The translations under genes and the position numbers were made by a program. This document shows positions 44,546-53,562 of a stretch of 64,000 bases of DNA, piece by piece. Under the pieces are notes generated by a model, which made no database searches, was not told the origin of the DNA, and saw only the letters and a list, made by a program, of their open reading frames with translations. Each line of letters starts with the position of its first letter. Within the stretch, counting starts at the first letter, position 1. This stretch comes from Psychrobacillus sp. FSL K6-2836 (lineage in GTDB: Bacteria; Bacillota; Bacilli; Bacillales_A; Planococcaceae): the NCBI RefSeq assembly GCF_038003085.1, contig NZ_JBBOOM010000001.1, positions 1,674,001 to 1,738,000 on the forward strand, written 5' to 3'.

Positions 44546-44863
44546 ATTAAAGGTACCCCTTTTCAAAATTATAACCACAGCTTACTGGGTACCTTTAACT
44601 TTACCCAAAACACAGTAAAGCATACTTACATTTTCACAGGACCAAACCCATTTAATACCTGGCGTACTCTTCTATGGTCATCTGTAAAAAAGCAGTGGCT
44701 GCTGGTGGCAATGTGGTACTTTTCATATAGCTAATAACCACTGTATTTTTGAATGTAGAGTCTCCTAGGGGAAATAAATTAGCCTCTGTTATGTTGTAAA
44801 TAATTTGTCTAATTACGTTTTATAATAATTTACCTCAAATTTTAACCCCATAAAAATCTGCAC

Positions 44864-44940
44864 AAAAAAACCGGGCAACATACCCGGTCCTTAAAGGTCA
44901 AAACCTGTTTCTATCGTTTTCGAAGGGCTTTGGACAGACG
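44864..44940 (+). repeat. Dispersed repeat R1, left half only (copy e)
   Basis: CCGGG...CCCGG, CTGTTTCTATCGTTTTCGAA and GGGCTTTGGACAGAC are present. The sequence then joins directly to an R3 element at 44943, with no core or right flank. It looks like an R1 copy truncated by recombination or insertion. Confidence 0.8.
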
Positions 44941-44942
44941 TT

Positions 44943-45504
44943 CACTTAGCCTTTGTACTCCACCTAAAACGGAAATCAGCTGTACTATCCCTTTAATAAA
45001 GTCCCACGACCAAGTGTTTACGCTACATTTTTAAATGCTTTCTTATTTATCAAAAAAACACCCTTACCATTCCTGGCAAGAGTCCTCTATAAACGTTGCT
45101 ATAAAAGTCTTTTTAAGTAAGCCGTCTTTGCCGTACATTAAGGAAGTACTACACACTAATGGATTGTAGTGGAAGGTGGCGACTCCAGCAGGATCAGTGA
45201 GACAGATGAAGCATCACAACGTACCCGAAGGGGCGGTGATGGTTCATCGCTCACCCTGCGGAGGCCAACAGGATGTTGTCACGAAGGCATTGCCACATGA
45301 CGTGGCGCACTTAGCCTTTGTACTCCACCTGAAACGGAAATCGGCTGTACTATCCCTTTAATAAAGTCCCACGACCAAGTGTTTACGCTACATTTTTATA
45401 TACTTTCTTATCTATCAAAAAAACACCCTTACCATTCCTGGCAAAAGTGCTCTATAAACGTTGCTATAAAAGTCTTTATAAGTAAGCCGCCTTTGCCGTA
45501 CATT
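44943..45504 (+). repeat. Tandem R3 repeat (197-bp direct repeats, 365-bp period)
   Basis: 44943-45139 and 45308-45504 align end to end without gaps (offset 365 at both ends) and differ at only a modest number of positions. Each contains CACTTAGCCTTTGTACTCCA, a terminator-like CACCCTTACC...GGCAA hairpin and GCCGTACATT. The intervening 45140-45307 matches, inverted, the 4185-4360 region. No credible gene. In the rest of the gap, 44579-44863 shows nothing clear, and 45505-45778 holds one hairpin-like CCACCACTCC...GTGGGTG at about 45523-45545. Confidence 0.85.
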
Positions 45505-45778
45505 CATTAGAAAGTTTTAAACCACCACTCCTCAAAGTGGGTGTTCGCAGATACTATCCTGCATGTCCTCATTGTCTTAAAGAGAATAAGGCTTGTCATT
45601 CCAGCTCTATATAAAACTCCCTGTTACAGCTTAAAGGTTAAAACTTAATATCCATACGTACAATGCAGCTTATGTTTATATAATATACCCATTTCAATTA
45701 TTTATCAATGGAAATGATTTCATTGTATAATTAGGTATAATAGAAAGTATAGATACGCTGGAATGAGGATGTGATGGA

Positions 45779-46576
45779 ATGGATAAGAACCAGCCAAATG
45801 GTGAGCTTGAGGAAATTAGTGATGAAGAATTACAGATACTAGTTCTGGAAGCACAGCGAGAGGCACTTGAAAAAGAAGCATTAGAAAAAACGAGACCAAA
45901 ACTTAAGCGACCTTTTCCAAGATGGATTTTTTGGACAATGGCTTTCGTCTTATTCGTCAATACATTTGCGATGATTTTTCAGATTTATTCCATTCCAGCC
46001 ATTGAATTTATCAAAACCTCCGCTAGGTTATCGGCACAGGAAGATATTGCCCGATATAAAGAGGCTGTTGTTGTTGTATTAACTGATGATAGTAAAGGAA
46101 CTGGATTTTCTATCTCTAGTGAGGGAAAGGTCCTCACCAATTATCATGTAGTGGAGGATAATAACAGCGTAGTAGTTGGTTTTCCTGAAGCGGGACGTTT
46201 TAATGCAGATGTTATACAAACCTATCCATCTATAGATCTTGCAGTATTGCAAGTCGATGAAGAAGACTTGCCTTTTCTAGAGCTTTCAGAAAATCCATCT
46301 TATGAGCTAGGTGATCCTATCACTTTCATAGGCAATCCACTAAAATTTACAGGCATTGCGAATGAAGGATCATTAATCGATTTTCATCAATTAACTGATT
46401 GGGATGTTCCTGTGATGATGATGGAAGCACCAGTATATAGAGGAAATAGTGGAAGTCCTGTTTTAAATGAGGATGGACAAGTAATTGGCGTCGTATTTGC
46501 CACATTAGATCATGACGAGCATGGAAAAGTCGGACTTTTTGTACCGATTGAAGAATACTCTAGAGCACAAAAATGA
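45779..46576 (+). CDS. Membrane-anchored trypsin-like serine protease
   Basis: This 265-residue protein has an acidic cytoplasmic N-terminus of about 45 residues, one transmembrane helix (about 49-70, IFWTMAFVLFVNTFAMIFQI) and an HtrA-like protease domain outside. Catalytic residues are His123 (LTNYHVVED), Asp153 (PSIDLAVLQ) and Ser224 (GNSGSPV). It lacks the C-terminal PDZ domain of HtrA/DegP. The type II membrane orientation suggests quality control at the outer membrane face or a regulatory cleavage; the substrate is unknown. A weak GAGGATG precedes the ATG, and a strong terminator follows. Confidence 0.88.
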   Translation: MDKNQPNGELEEISDEELQILVLEAQREALEKEALEKTRPKLKRPFPRWIFWTMAFVLFVNTFAMIFQIYSIPAIEFIKTSARLSAQEDIARYKEAVVVVLTDDSKGTGFSISSEGKVLTNYHVVEDNNSVVVGFPEAGRFNADVIQTYPSIDLAVLQVDEEDLPFLELSENPSYELGDPITFIGNPLKFTGIANEGSLIDFHQLTDWDVPVMMMEAPVYRGNSGSPVLNEDGQVIGVVFATLDHDEHGKVGLFVPIEEYSRAQK

Positions 46577-46585
46577 TTGCAGAAA

Positions 46586-46620
46586 ACCCGTTTAGCACTG
46601 GAATGCTAAACGGGTCTTTT
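46586..46620 (+). terminator. Terminator of the trypsin-like protease gene
   Basis: The perfect 12-bp arms ACCCGTTTAGCA and TGCTAAACGGGT are followed by CTTTT. Confidence 0.9.
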
Positions 46621-46624
46621 CATG

Positions 46625-46785
46625 TTGCTCTCGTATACGAGTGTATCTCTCTCGTTCAGGCTAGTGTTGCTCTCGTATGAAGTTGAATCTCTCTCGTATA
46701 GCCGTTGCTCTCTCTCATATAGGACCGAATCTCTCTCGTTCACGGTAGTGGCTCTCTCGCATAGGAGCGAACTACTCTCATAATA
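46625..46785 (-). repeat. 21-bp tandem repeat array between convergent genes
   Basis: Read on the minus strand, units such as TATGCGAGAGAGCCACTACC, TGAACGAGAGAGATTCGGTC and TATACGAGAGAGATTCAACT recur every 21 bp for about seven and a half units. The core ACGAGAGA is conserved and the last 6-8 bases vary. It lies exactly between the protease terminator and the stop codon of the winged-helix gene. The spurious reading frame through it (a 7-residue YERDS-like repeat) has no start signal of its own. Confidence 0.85.
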
Positions 46786-46786
46786 A

Positions 46787-47551
46787 TCACTTATCCAGAC
46801 CCAAATATTTCTCCCGCCAAACAACTCGTTCTCTTTCATTCAACTCATTTTCTAGTGTTTCATCCCATTGATCAAGAAATGTATTCCATACCCTGGCGTA
46901 TAGAAGATCCTCTGATTTATTGTGCAAAATAAACTCAAAGCAGGGAACATCATCCACATATAATTCAGAGTTGGATACAATTTCAGAAACTACTGTTTGA
47001 AGGTCACCATCCACAGTTTCCATCCCACTTGTTTGGAGGGCGTCTACTAGTACCGCATCTTCCCACTTTAACCTCACCTTTTCCTCAGAAGCATAACGAT
47101 ATAGGTTCAGTGTTTCCTCGCCGTCCAGTGCTGGTTTTATTTCACCTTGCAAAAAACTACTATGACTTGGGCTATAAAGTAAATTTTGACTTCGGGCATC
47201 TAGTTCTTCTTCAAATATTCCTTCTTCCAGTTGATTGCACCCTTTTTCTGTCAGCGTAAATATTTGGTTTTTTATTTCGATTAAACGAGTTCTCTTCATA
47301 ATATTGATCAAGTCTTCCATAAATAGCTGCTCTACAAGCAATAATTCACTGATTTGTTTACCACTTGTTAATTCTGCTTTTTGGCATGTTATCAACATCA
47401 TTTTCATGAGAACATCCATTTTAATACGCTTTACAGGTTTGTATTCCACTTCAATTGTATGAAGTGGAATCGTCCATGCAGTGGACGAAACTATTTTAGC
47501 TTGTACATTTTGTTGTAATTCTTTTTTTAGACGTTTTTCTAAATCAATCAT
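46787..47551 (-). CDS. Winged-helix protein, partner of the SF1 helicase
   Basis: I do not recognise a named family. This 254-residue protein has a predicted winged helix around residues 65-110 (SGKQISELLLVEQLFMEDLI, RTRLIEIKNQIFTLTEKGCN), flanked by an acidic middle and a C-terminal region ending DETLENELNERERVVWREKY. There is no membrane segment and no catalytic motif that I can identify. It follows the 1,273-residue helicase gene by 27 bp on the same strand, so the two are probably co-transcribed and may form a complex. The wing could bind DNA or the helicase. Confidence 0.7.
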   Translation of the reverse strand: MIDLEKRLKKELQQNVQAKIVSSTAWTIPLHTIEVEYKPVKRIKMDVLMKMMLITCQKAELTSGKQISELLLVEQLFMEDLINIMKRTRLIEIKNQIFTLTEKGCNQLEEGIFEEELDARSQNLLYSPSHSSFLQGEIKPALDGEETLNLYRYASEEKVRLKWEDAVLVDALQTSGMETVDGDLQTVVSEIVSNSELYVDDVPCFEFILHNKSEDLLYARVWNTFLDQWDETLENELNERERVVWREKYLGLDK

Positions 47552-47578
47552 ATTAATATACTCCTATAGCTAAAAACG

Positions 47579-50500
47579 TTATTTCTTACCGTCTTTCTGA
47601 AAGTTAATCAGTCCGTTATTACCTTTTACAATTTGAAGCAAACGTTCATACATTTCTCTAGAGGTTCTTTGTTTTGCTCGTTTTGTGAACATATGGGAGC
47701 TTCCTACTAAGATAAGTAGCTCTCTTGCTCGTGATAATGCAACGTTTAAGCGGCGATAATCATTTGCAAATCCAATATCTCCACTCTTTTCTTGATTGTT
47801 TCTTACCATACTTAAGAGAATGACATCCATTTCCATCCCCTGAAACTTGTCTACAGTTCCAGTTCTGAAGGTCAAATGTGATAAGTTAGCTTGTTGTTGG
47901 ATAAGGCGGTCAATTCGTTTAACCTGTTCTCCATAAAAACTAATGACCCCAATACTTTTACGTTCATCTGGATCCATTCTTCCTTCTTTTTTTGCATTAG
48001 CTGTAGCATCATTCAAATCGATTAGTACATCACGGATAGCATCTAACTCTGCTTGGTTGAATCTACTTTTGCCATCCTTCATACGTTCTTCAAAATATGG
48101 TTTTTCGCTTGGCATATCTAGCCATAGCAAATGGTCTTTTCTTTTCACATATCTTGACTCAAGTAGATGATCACGAGCAGTATCTGAGTCGGCCAACCCG
48201 CATTGTAGTCGATAATTTTCTTCCTCATAAAATGGAGTGATAGTCTCCATTATACTTTCATGCATTCTATATTGAATTGCTAGCATCGTCTTGCTCGTCT
48301 TTGGTAAATTTTTGAATAAACGTTCGAATAATGATTCCTTCAAAAGCTTTTTCAATTCGTCTTTTTCTTCTAGATTATCACTTTCTTCTAGTATTGCCTG
48401 AAGTGTTTCATCTAGAGTGTCCTCACCGACTAGTGGAGGAAGCTGATGATGGTCACCTACTAAGATAATCTTCTTACCTTTTAACATTGGTAGTAGTAAT
48501 TCAGGTGGTGTTGCTTTAGAAACTTCATCTATAATAACTACATCAAAAACAGGGTAGTTTTCCATAAATTCTTTACGAGCTGATGCAACGCATGTTGTTC
48601 CAATTACATTGGCATGTCGAACATATAGCTTACGAATTTCATCTAAATCGTGGTCATTTGCCTCTTTCAATAATGAGTACCATTCATTTTGAACTGTTTG
48701 TGTGATTGGAAGATGATCCTTCTCTAAGTGAAGCTTTACCATTTCCTCTTTAGTTCCTTTTATCTCTTCCACTGTTTTTTCGAGTGCATGCTCAGGGTTT
48801 TGAAGTATAATTTCATCTAAAGCTTTTAGTATGCGCTCCTGCTCTAAACCATCTGCATTCACTTGTTTAGTTTTTAGTTCATTGTCTTGGAGAATTGCTT
48901 CAATCTTCACAAGTTCTTCCGTTAGCTTCTGAAAATGACTCTTTTTCATTTCCAGTTGTTCTATATAGTTTGTAACGGTTTCTAACGTTTTTTTCAATTT
49001 TACAATAGAGCCTTCCATCTCAAACTTTTTGTCTTTTAACTCTGATGAGGATGAGAGTGAATCAACTGTATCTATTTCTGGCTGTAGCTGATTCACCGTT
49101 TTCTGCAGTAGCTCTAGCTGATTCTTTTGGCTGATTGCCTTATTGGCTAATTCATTTTTGAGTTGTTGAAGAGCTATTGATTCCCTGCTAGTATCACTAA
49201 CCAGCTGTGTTTTAATCGTTTGAAATTTTGTTATAGAACTATTTTTCGCCAACTGAACGGCCGATTTCTGCTTCATAACAAATTTCTCTCTCACATAGAG
49301 ACCTTCTAGTAAAATCGCTAATTTCTCCGTCGTCATATCGTCATCACCAGAAGTCATCATATTCTTCAAACGATTCATAAACTGATGAATTTCTTTTATC
49401 GTATAAGAGGAATCAAAAAGAATACCACTTCTTCCAATATTATTTCGGACATTTTCCACAGAAAATTTGTATTTTCGAAGTAGCTTTTCTACGTAATCTA
49501 TTGCAGCTAATAAGCGAGCATTTAAATCCTGCCAATCGGCGAACGTTTTAATATGATCTATTAGTTCATCTAATTCAGCTATTTGCTGTTGAAGAAATAT
49601 TGAAAGTTCCATATTATATTCCGCCATTTTACTTTTAAGCTGATCAATTTTTCTAATAGAATCTATTTCTTTCTGGAATAACTCTAGATGGTTTATCTTC
49701 ACTTGTGTACTTTGATACTTCTTCCTAGATTCTTCCATGGATGTTTCCATTTCACGTAAGGAATCTATTGCTTCTCGGTAAGAAAGGAGATCTTGTACTT
49801 CTTTCGTCTTTAATAGTAGCTGATTTACTTTTTCTAACAACTCACCTTTTGAAGGATTTGATTCGATGAATTGTACCATATCGTTAATCTCGTTGGATAA
49901 AGCTTCTGACTTACCTCGTTCTTCTATCACATTATTTTCTAACTGTTCACGGTCTTTTTTTAATGAAACTAATTCTTTTTTAAGTTTTTTTATTTCTTCT
50001 ATTCTTGTATCATGCTCTACTTTTGCTTCCGCTTTTCGTTCAATCGCTTTTTCAAATAATAATTGTTCCTTACTCAATTCCTCAATTTGACGCTTACATC
50101 CGGCTATTTGTTCAAGAAGCCGACCTTCTTTTAAGGTTTGCTCGTCTATTTCTTTCTGTAAAGCAGTTAAAGTCTGTTCTTTCCAGTACTGCCCTACATT
50201 TTCTTCGATAAATTTCTTGCCTTCTTCTTCAATACTTTCTGTCCTACCGAATCGTAAAATACGAATTTCTTTGTTTGAAAGTAATCTACTAAGGGCATTG
50301 TCAACCGCCAAATTAGATTGAGACGCTACGAGTGTACGTAAGCCTGCCTTGGCATTTTGCTGACATATTTCAGAAATTACTGTCGTTTTTCCTGTGCCAG
50401 GTGGACCTTGAATGACATACAAATCCTCTGCAGTCATCGCACCAATAACTGCTTCTTGTTGAAACTCGTTTAGCTGATTATGAAATTCTAATTCTTTACG

Positions 50501-51400
50501 CTTTGCGTTAATACGAATGGTCGGGCGATCTTCAAATAAGATTTTTTCGAGGTTGGGATTGGCAGCGAATCCATTTTGCAAATCTTCAAATCCCTTTCGA
50601 AGACGCCTAATTTGGCTAAGGGATGCAAAATTACTAAATACAGCCTCTTTCGATTTAGGATTCCACTGGTTTTTTCTTGCGAGTTCTCGAAATTTGGGTT
50701 TGATCTCTATTTCTATCGTTTGTTTTACTCGATCTGATTTCAAAATATCGCCTACGTCGTTTTGGAATCCTTTTAACGTCACACTAAGACCTCTTAAATT
50801 TTTCCATTCGTTCGCATTCATCGTGCAGCCATGCAATGTCATACGACTAAAATCCGCATTGAAAATAAGTTTAGAATACGGACTAGTTACATCTGCAATA
50901 TCTGCATTACGCTCTTGAATCTTCAAGTAACCTTCCCAGCTAGAAATTCGCTTTTTCACATACTCTGAACGCTCTTCTGCAACAGGAAGATCTTGAATTT
51001 TAGTGTGTAGTGTAAGTGGCATTCCTGCTCCATTATTTCTAGCAGTAACAAAAGTCAAATCAACCGGAAGACGACGATTTGTTCGAACGGGAACCCTAGG
51101 ACCTCTAACATGAAGACTAGTTGCGAGCAAACCATCCTTTTGTAGTATGCATTCCATCACCACTACTCGATTATCTACTTTTTCTGCTAGCTTAATGTTT
51201 GTTACATTATCAAAATATATGGAAAGTGACGTATTCCCATGATTATTTACTGGGCGTTTTTCAATATGTACCTCAAAAGAACTCTGTATGTTAAAAAAGG
51301 CATGTTCATCAGTTGACCATTCCTGAATTCCTTTGCGTGCCTTATTTGTAATCATTAAGTTGCAGCGCATCGTTTTAACTAAGGTTGTTGATTGGCTCAT
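47579..51400 (-). CDS. UPF1-like SF1 helicase with long coiled-coil insertion
   Basis: This 1,273-residue protein starts at ATG 51400 with AAGGAGG seven bases upstream. Residues 1-300 form an unassigned N-terminal region. Helicase motif I is GPPGTGKTT (332-340); a very long coiled-coil insertion spans about 400-890. Motif II VVIIDE (about 954-959), motif III GDHHQLPPL, IQYRMHESI, GTVDKFQGMEMDVI and RRLNVALSRAREL follow. The motif set is that of the UPF1/DNA2/SMUBP-2 branch of superfamily 1. Large coiled-coil UPF1-like helicases occur in both housekeeping and defence contexts; the role here is unknown. It pairs with the gene at 46787. Confidence 0.88.
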   Translation of the reverse strand: MSQSTTLVKTMRCNLMITNKARKGIQEWSTDEHAFFNIQSSFEVHIEKRPVNNHGNTSLSIYFDNVTNIKLAEKVDNRVVVMECILQKDGLLATSLHVRGPRVPVRTNRRLPVDLTFVTARNNGAGMPLTLHTKIQDLPVAEERSEYVKKRISSWEGYLKIQERNADIADVTSPYSKLIFNADFSRMTLHGCTMNANEWKNLRGLSVTLKGFQNDVGDILKSDRVKQTIEIEIKPKFRELARKNQWNPKSKEAVFSNFASLSQIRRLRKGFEDLQNGFAANPNLEKILFEDRPTIRINAKRKELEFHNQLNEFQQEAVIGAMTAEDLYVIQGPPGTGKTTVISEICQQNAKAGLRTLVASQSNLAVDNALSRLLSNKEIRILRFGRTESIEEEGKKFIEENVGQYWKEQTLTALQKEIDEQTLKEGRLLEQIAGCKRQIEELSKEQLLFEKAIERKAEAKVEHDTRIEEIKKLKKELVSLKKDREQLENNVIEERGKSEALSNEINDMVQFIESNPSKGELLEKVNQLLLKTKEVQDLLSYREAIDSLREMETSMEESRKKYQSTQVKINHLELFQKEIDSIRKIDQLKSKMAEYNMELSIFLQQQIAELDELIDHIKTFADWQDLNARLLAAIDYVEKLLRKYKFSVENVRNNIGRSGILFDSSYTIKEIHQFMNRLKNMMTSGDDDMTTEKLAILLEGLYVREKFVMKQKSAVQLAKNSSITKFQTIKTQLVSDTSRESIALQQLKNELANKAISQKNQLELLQKTVNQLQPEIDTVDSLSSSSELKDKKFEMEGSIVKLKKTLETVTNYIEQLEMKKSHFQKLTEELVKIEAILQDNELKTKQVNADGLEQERILKALDEIILQNPEHALEKTVEEIKGTKEEMVKLHLEKDHLPITQTVQNEWYSLLKEANDHDLDEIRKLYVRHANVIGTTCVASARKEFMENYPVFDVVIIDEVSKATPPELLLPMLKGKKIILVGDHHQLPPLVGEDTLDETLQAILEESDNLEEKDELKKLLKESLFERLFKNLPKTSKTMLAIQYRMHESIMETITPFYEEENYRLQCGLADSDTARDHLLESRYVKRKDHLLWLDMPSEKPYFEERMKDGKSRFNQAELDAIRDVLIDLNDATANAKKEGRMDPDERKSIGVISFYGEQVKRIDRLIQQQANLSHLTFRTGTVDKFQGMEMDVILLSMVRNNQEKSGDIGFANDYRRLNVALSRARELLILVGSSHMFTKRAKQRTSREMYERLLQIVKGNNGLINFQKDGKK

Positions 51401-51566
51401 GAACAAACCTCCTTTTTAATCGTAGTTTAGACAAATTAGTCTAACTTATATATGTTATCATTTTTACTCTGAAAATTGCATAATCCAACTTAACTTTCTT
51501 TTCCTGAAACTATTTCCAGGATGTAAAAGCATTTATTGAATTGAAATAATATATAATAATTCCGTG

Positions 51567-51598
51567 AAAAAACCGACTCCTTTTGGGAATCGGTTTCT
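51567..51598 (-). terminator. Terminator of the YhcN-like gene
   Basis: AAACCGACTCC and GGAATCGGTTT pair with one mismatch, flanked by A and T runs, ten bases past the stop. Confidence 0.75.
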
Positions 51599-51607
51599 TC
51601 ATAATAA

Positions 51608-52171
51608 TTACTTAGCTTGGTCTGGAAATACTCTTTCCACAGTATCTGTAAATTCATCGAAGAATCCTTCCACTGGTTCATCTGCTCGAATTCTGTCTCC
51701 GTAGTCTCTAAATTGCTTAGTAAAATCGGGATTTGCAGATACATAAACATTATTAAATTCCGCATTTTCAGCTTTTGCTGCATCTGAAATTTTAGTTTTT
51801 ATTTCTTCCGTCTCTTCAGTGCCTTCGCTTAGTTCGACTGCAACGTATGCATTATTGTCAGTTACAAGCACACTTGCCGATTCTACTTCCTCTAACTCTG
51901 TGATTTTATCGGCTACTTCATCCGCTACTTCCACATTTTGTGACTCTGTACCGTTTGTTGCGCCATCATCACCTGTTGTTCCATCATTACCTGTTGTTCC
52001 ATCATTTGTAGCGTCATCATTATCATTCATGCCTTCATTTACCGTATCCGTGTTTTCTGTTGCTTTATCTGCGTCGTTGTCTGTTGCCTTATCGTCATTA
52101 TTATTAGTTCCGCAAGCGGTCAATAAGCCGATGAGAAGCATCATAAATACTAATTTCAGTAATTTACTCAC
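51608..52171 (-). CDS. YhcN/YlaJ-type sporulation lipoprotein
   Basis: This 187-residue lipoprotein starts at GTG 52171 with AAGGAGG nine bases upstream. The lipobox is LLTAC. A low-complexity Asp/Asn/Gly/Thr linker (about residues 22-78) contains near-repeats such as GTTGNDGTTGDDGATNG. The C-terminal domain has ADEVADKITELEEVESASVL, VTDNNAYVAVELSE and SANPDFTKQFRDYGDRIRAD, typical of the YhcN/YlaJ family found in forespore membranes. B. subtilis homologues are linked to spore outgrowth. Confidence 0.85.
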   Translation of the reverse strand: MSKLLKLVFMMLLIGLLTACGTNNNDDKATDNDADKATENTDTVNEGMNDNDDATNDGTTGNDGTTGDDGATNGTESQNVEVADEVADKITELEEVESASVLVTDNNAYVAVELSEGTEETEEIKTKISDAAKAENAEFNNVYVSANPDFTKQFRDYGDRIRADEPVEGFFDEFTDTVERVFPDQAK

Positions 52172-52261
52172 TTTATTTTTCCTCCTTTTGATTTGCTATA
52201 CAAATAGCTTGGTCTTTTTAAAGTGAATTATGCGTAAGTTCATTAAAACTGGGCCAATCTT

Positions 52262-52270
52262 TGATATAAT
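52262..52270 (+). promoter_or_regulatory. Extended -10 promoter of the M20 gene
   Basis: TGATATAAT matches an extended -10 (TGn-TATAAT) 40 bp upstream of the ATG. No good -35 is visible, which is common for extended -10 promoters. Confidence 0.4.
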
Positions 52271-52309
52271 TTATTTAATGAAAAATCAGAAAAGGGGAGA
52301 TTATTAAAA

Positions 52310-53479
52310 ATGAGTATGGATATTATTAAGCAACTTGAGGAATCATACGATGAAATGGTCAATATTCGACGTTACTTACATATGCATCCCGAAGTATCAT
52401 TTCAAGAAACCGAAACAGCAAAATATATACAAAAGTTCTATACAGATTTACAAATACCCTTCCAAGCAAATGTTGGTGGTAATGGGGTAGTTGCTCGAGT
52501 AAAAGGCGCTTTTCCAGGTAAAACGGTTGCTTTACGAGCAGACTTTGATGCCCTCCCAATACAAGATGAAAAAAATGTACCTTATAAATCGACTATTCCA
52601 GGTGTCATGCATGCATGTGGTCACGATGGACATACTGCTGCATTACTCATACTCGCTCGTACGTTAAATGAATTTAAAGAACAATTGACAGGCGAATATG
52701 TATTTATCCATCAGCATGCAGAAGAATATGCTCCAGGTGGTGCAAAACCAATGATTGAGGCTGGTTGTTTAGATGGAGTAGATGTAATTTTCGGTACACA
52801 TTTATGGTCTCAAACTCCTCTAGGAACTATTGAATATAAAAGTGGTCCCATTATGGCGGCAGCAGATCGATTTTCTATCACTGTCCAAGGGAAAGGTGGT
52901 CACGGAGCAAATCCGCATGACACAAAGGATTCTATCGTAGTTGCCTCTCAATTAGTTGTAAACTTGCAGCAATTAGTGGCAAGACGAGTAAACCCTACTG
53001 AATCTGCAGTACTTTCTGTCGGTTCTTTCATAGCGGATAACGCATTTAATATTATTGCGGACACTGTGAAAATGACCGGTACTGTCCGTACATTTAAACC
53101 AGACGTTAGAAATTTAATGGAAAATGAATTAAAACGTGTTATAGAGGGTACATGCTATACAGCAGATTGTTCTTATTCTTTCCTATATGAAAGAGGCTAT
53201 CCTCCAGTAATTAATCACAAAGAAGAAACAGAGTATATAGCAGACATTGCTAGAACAATTCCAGGAGTTAAAGAAGTGAATGAATCTGATTTATTGATGA
53301 TCGGAGAGGATTTTGGTTATTATTTAGAAGAAATACCCGGTACGTTCTTCTTTACCGGCGCTATGCCTGAAGGGGATGTATTCCCTCACCATAGTCCTAT
53401 GTTCGATTTCGATGAACGAGCAATGTTAGTAGCGGCGAAAACGTTGGGAATGGCTGCGATTAACTTTCAAGTAAAATAA
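52310..53479 (+). CDS. M20-family amidohydrolase
   Basis: This 389-residue metalloenzyme has MHPEVSFQETETAKYIQ (25-41), the metal-binding block HACGHDGH (101-108, Cys103 and His105 as likely ligands), FIHQHAEEYAPGGAKPMIE, the dimerisation-domain entry KGGHGANPHDTKDS, and PHHSPMFDFDERAM at the C-terminus. The cysteine-containing site is that of N-acyl-amino-acid amidohydrolases and hippurate hydrolases, which release an amino acid from an acylated form. The exact substrate is open. AAGGGGAGA precedes the ATG; it is a single-gene transcript with its own terminator. Confidence 0.93.
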   Translation: MSMDIIKQLEESYDEMVNIRRYLHMHPEVSFQETETAKYIQKFYTDLQIPFQANVGGNGVVARVKGAFPGKTVALRADFDALPIQDEKNVPYKSTIPGVMHACGHDGHTAALLILARTLNEFKEQLTGEYVFIHQHAEEYAPGGAKPMIEAGCLDGVDVIFGTHLWSQTPLGTIEYKSGPIMAAADRFSITVQGKGGHGANPHDTKDSIVVASQLVVNLQQLVARRVNPTESAVLSVGSFIADNAFNIIADTVKMTGTVRTFKPDVRNLMENELKRVIEGTCYTADCSYSFLYERGYPPVINHKEETEYIADIARTIPGVKEVNESDLLMIGEDFGYYLEEIPGTFFFTGAMPEGDVFPHHSPMFDFDERAMLVAAKTLGMAAINFQVK

Positions 53480-53496
53480 CAATAGTACAGTAAAAT

Positions 53497-53525
53497 CCCA
53501 GAATCTCTATGATTCTGGGGTTTCT
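53497..53525 (+). terminator. Terminator of the M20 gene
   Basis: The perfect arms CCCAGAATC and GATTCTGGG are followed by TTTCTTT-type sequence. Confidence 0.8.
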
Positions 53526-53562
53526 TTGACCTTATAATATAAACTTCAGCATTTTCCAAGTA

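Noticed and set aside
45176-45361. ORF of 61 codons inside the R3 repeat
   Set aside because: It spans a repeat junction, is not preserved in the other R3 copies and has no start signals.
45523-45545. IS200/IS605-type end hairpin
   Set aside because: CCACCACTCC...GTGGGTG could form a hairpin, but there is no TnpA or TnpB gene or matching opposite end in the gap.
46606-46839. A 77-residue protein with YERDS-like 7-residue repeats
   Set aside because: It is a translation of the 21-bp tandem repeat, overlaps the end of the winged-helix gene and has no ribosome-binding site.
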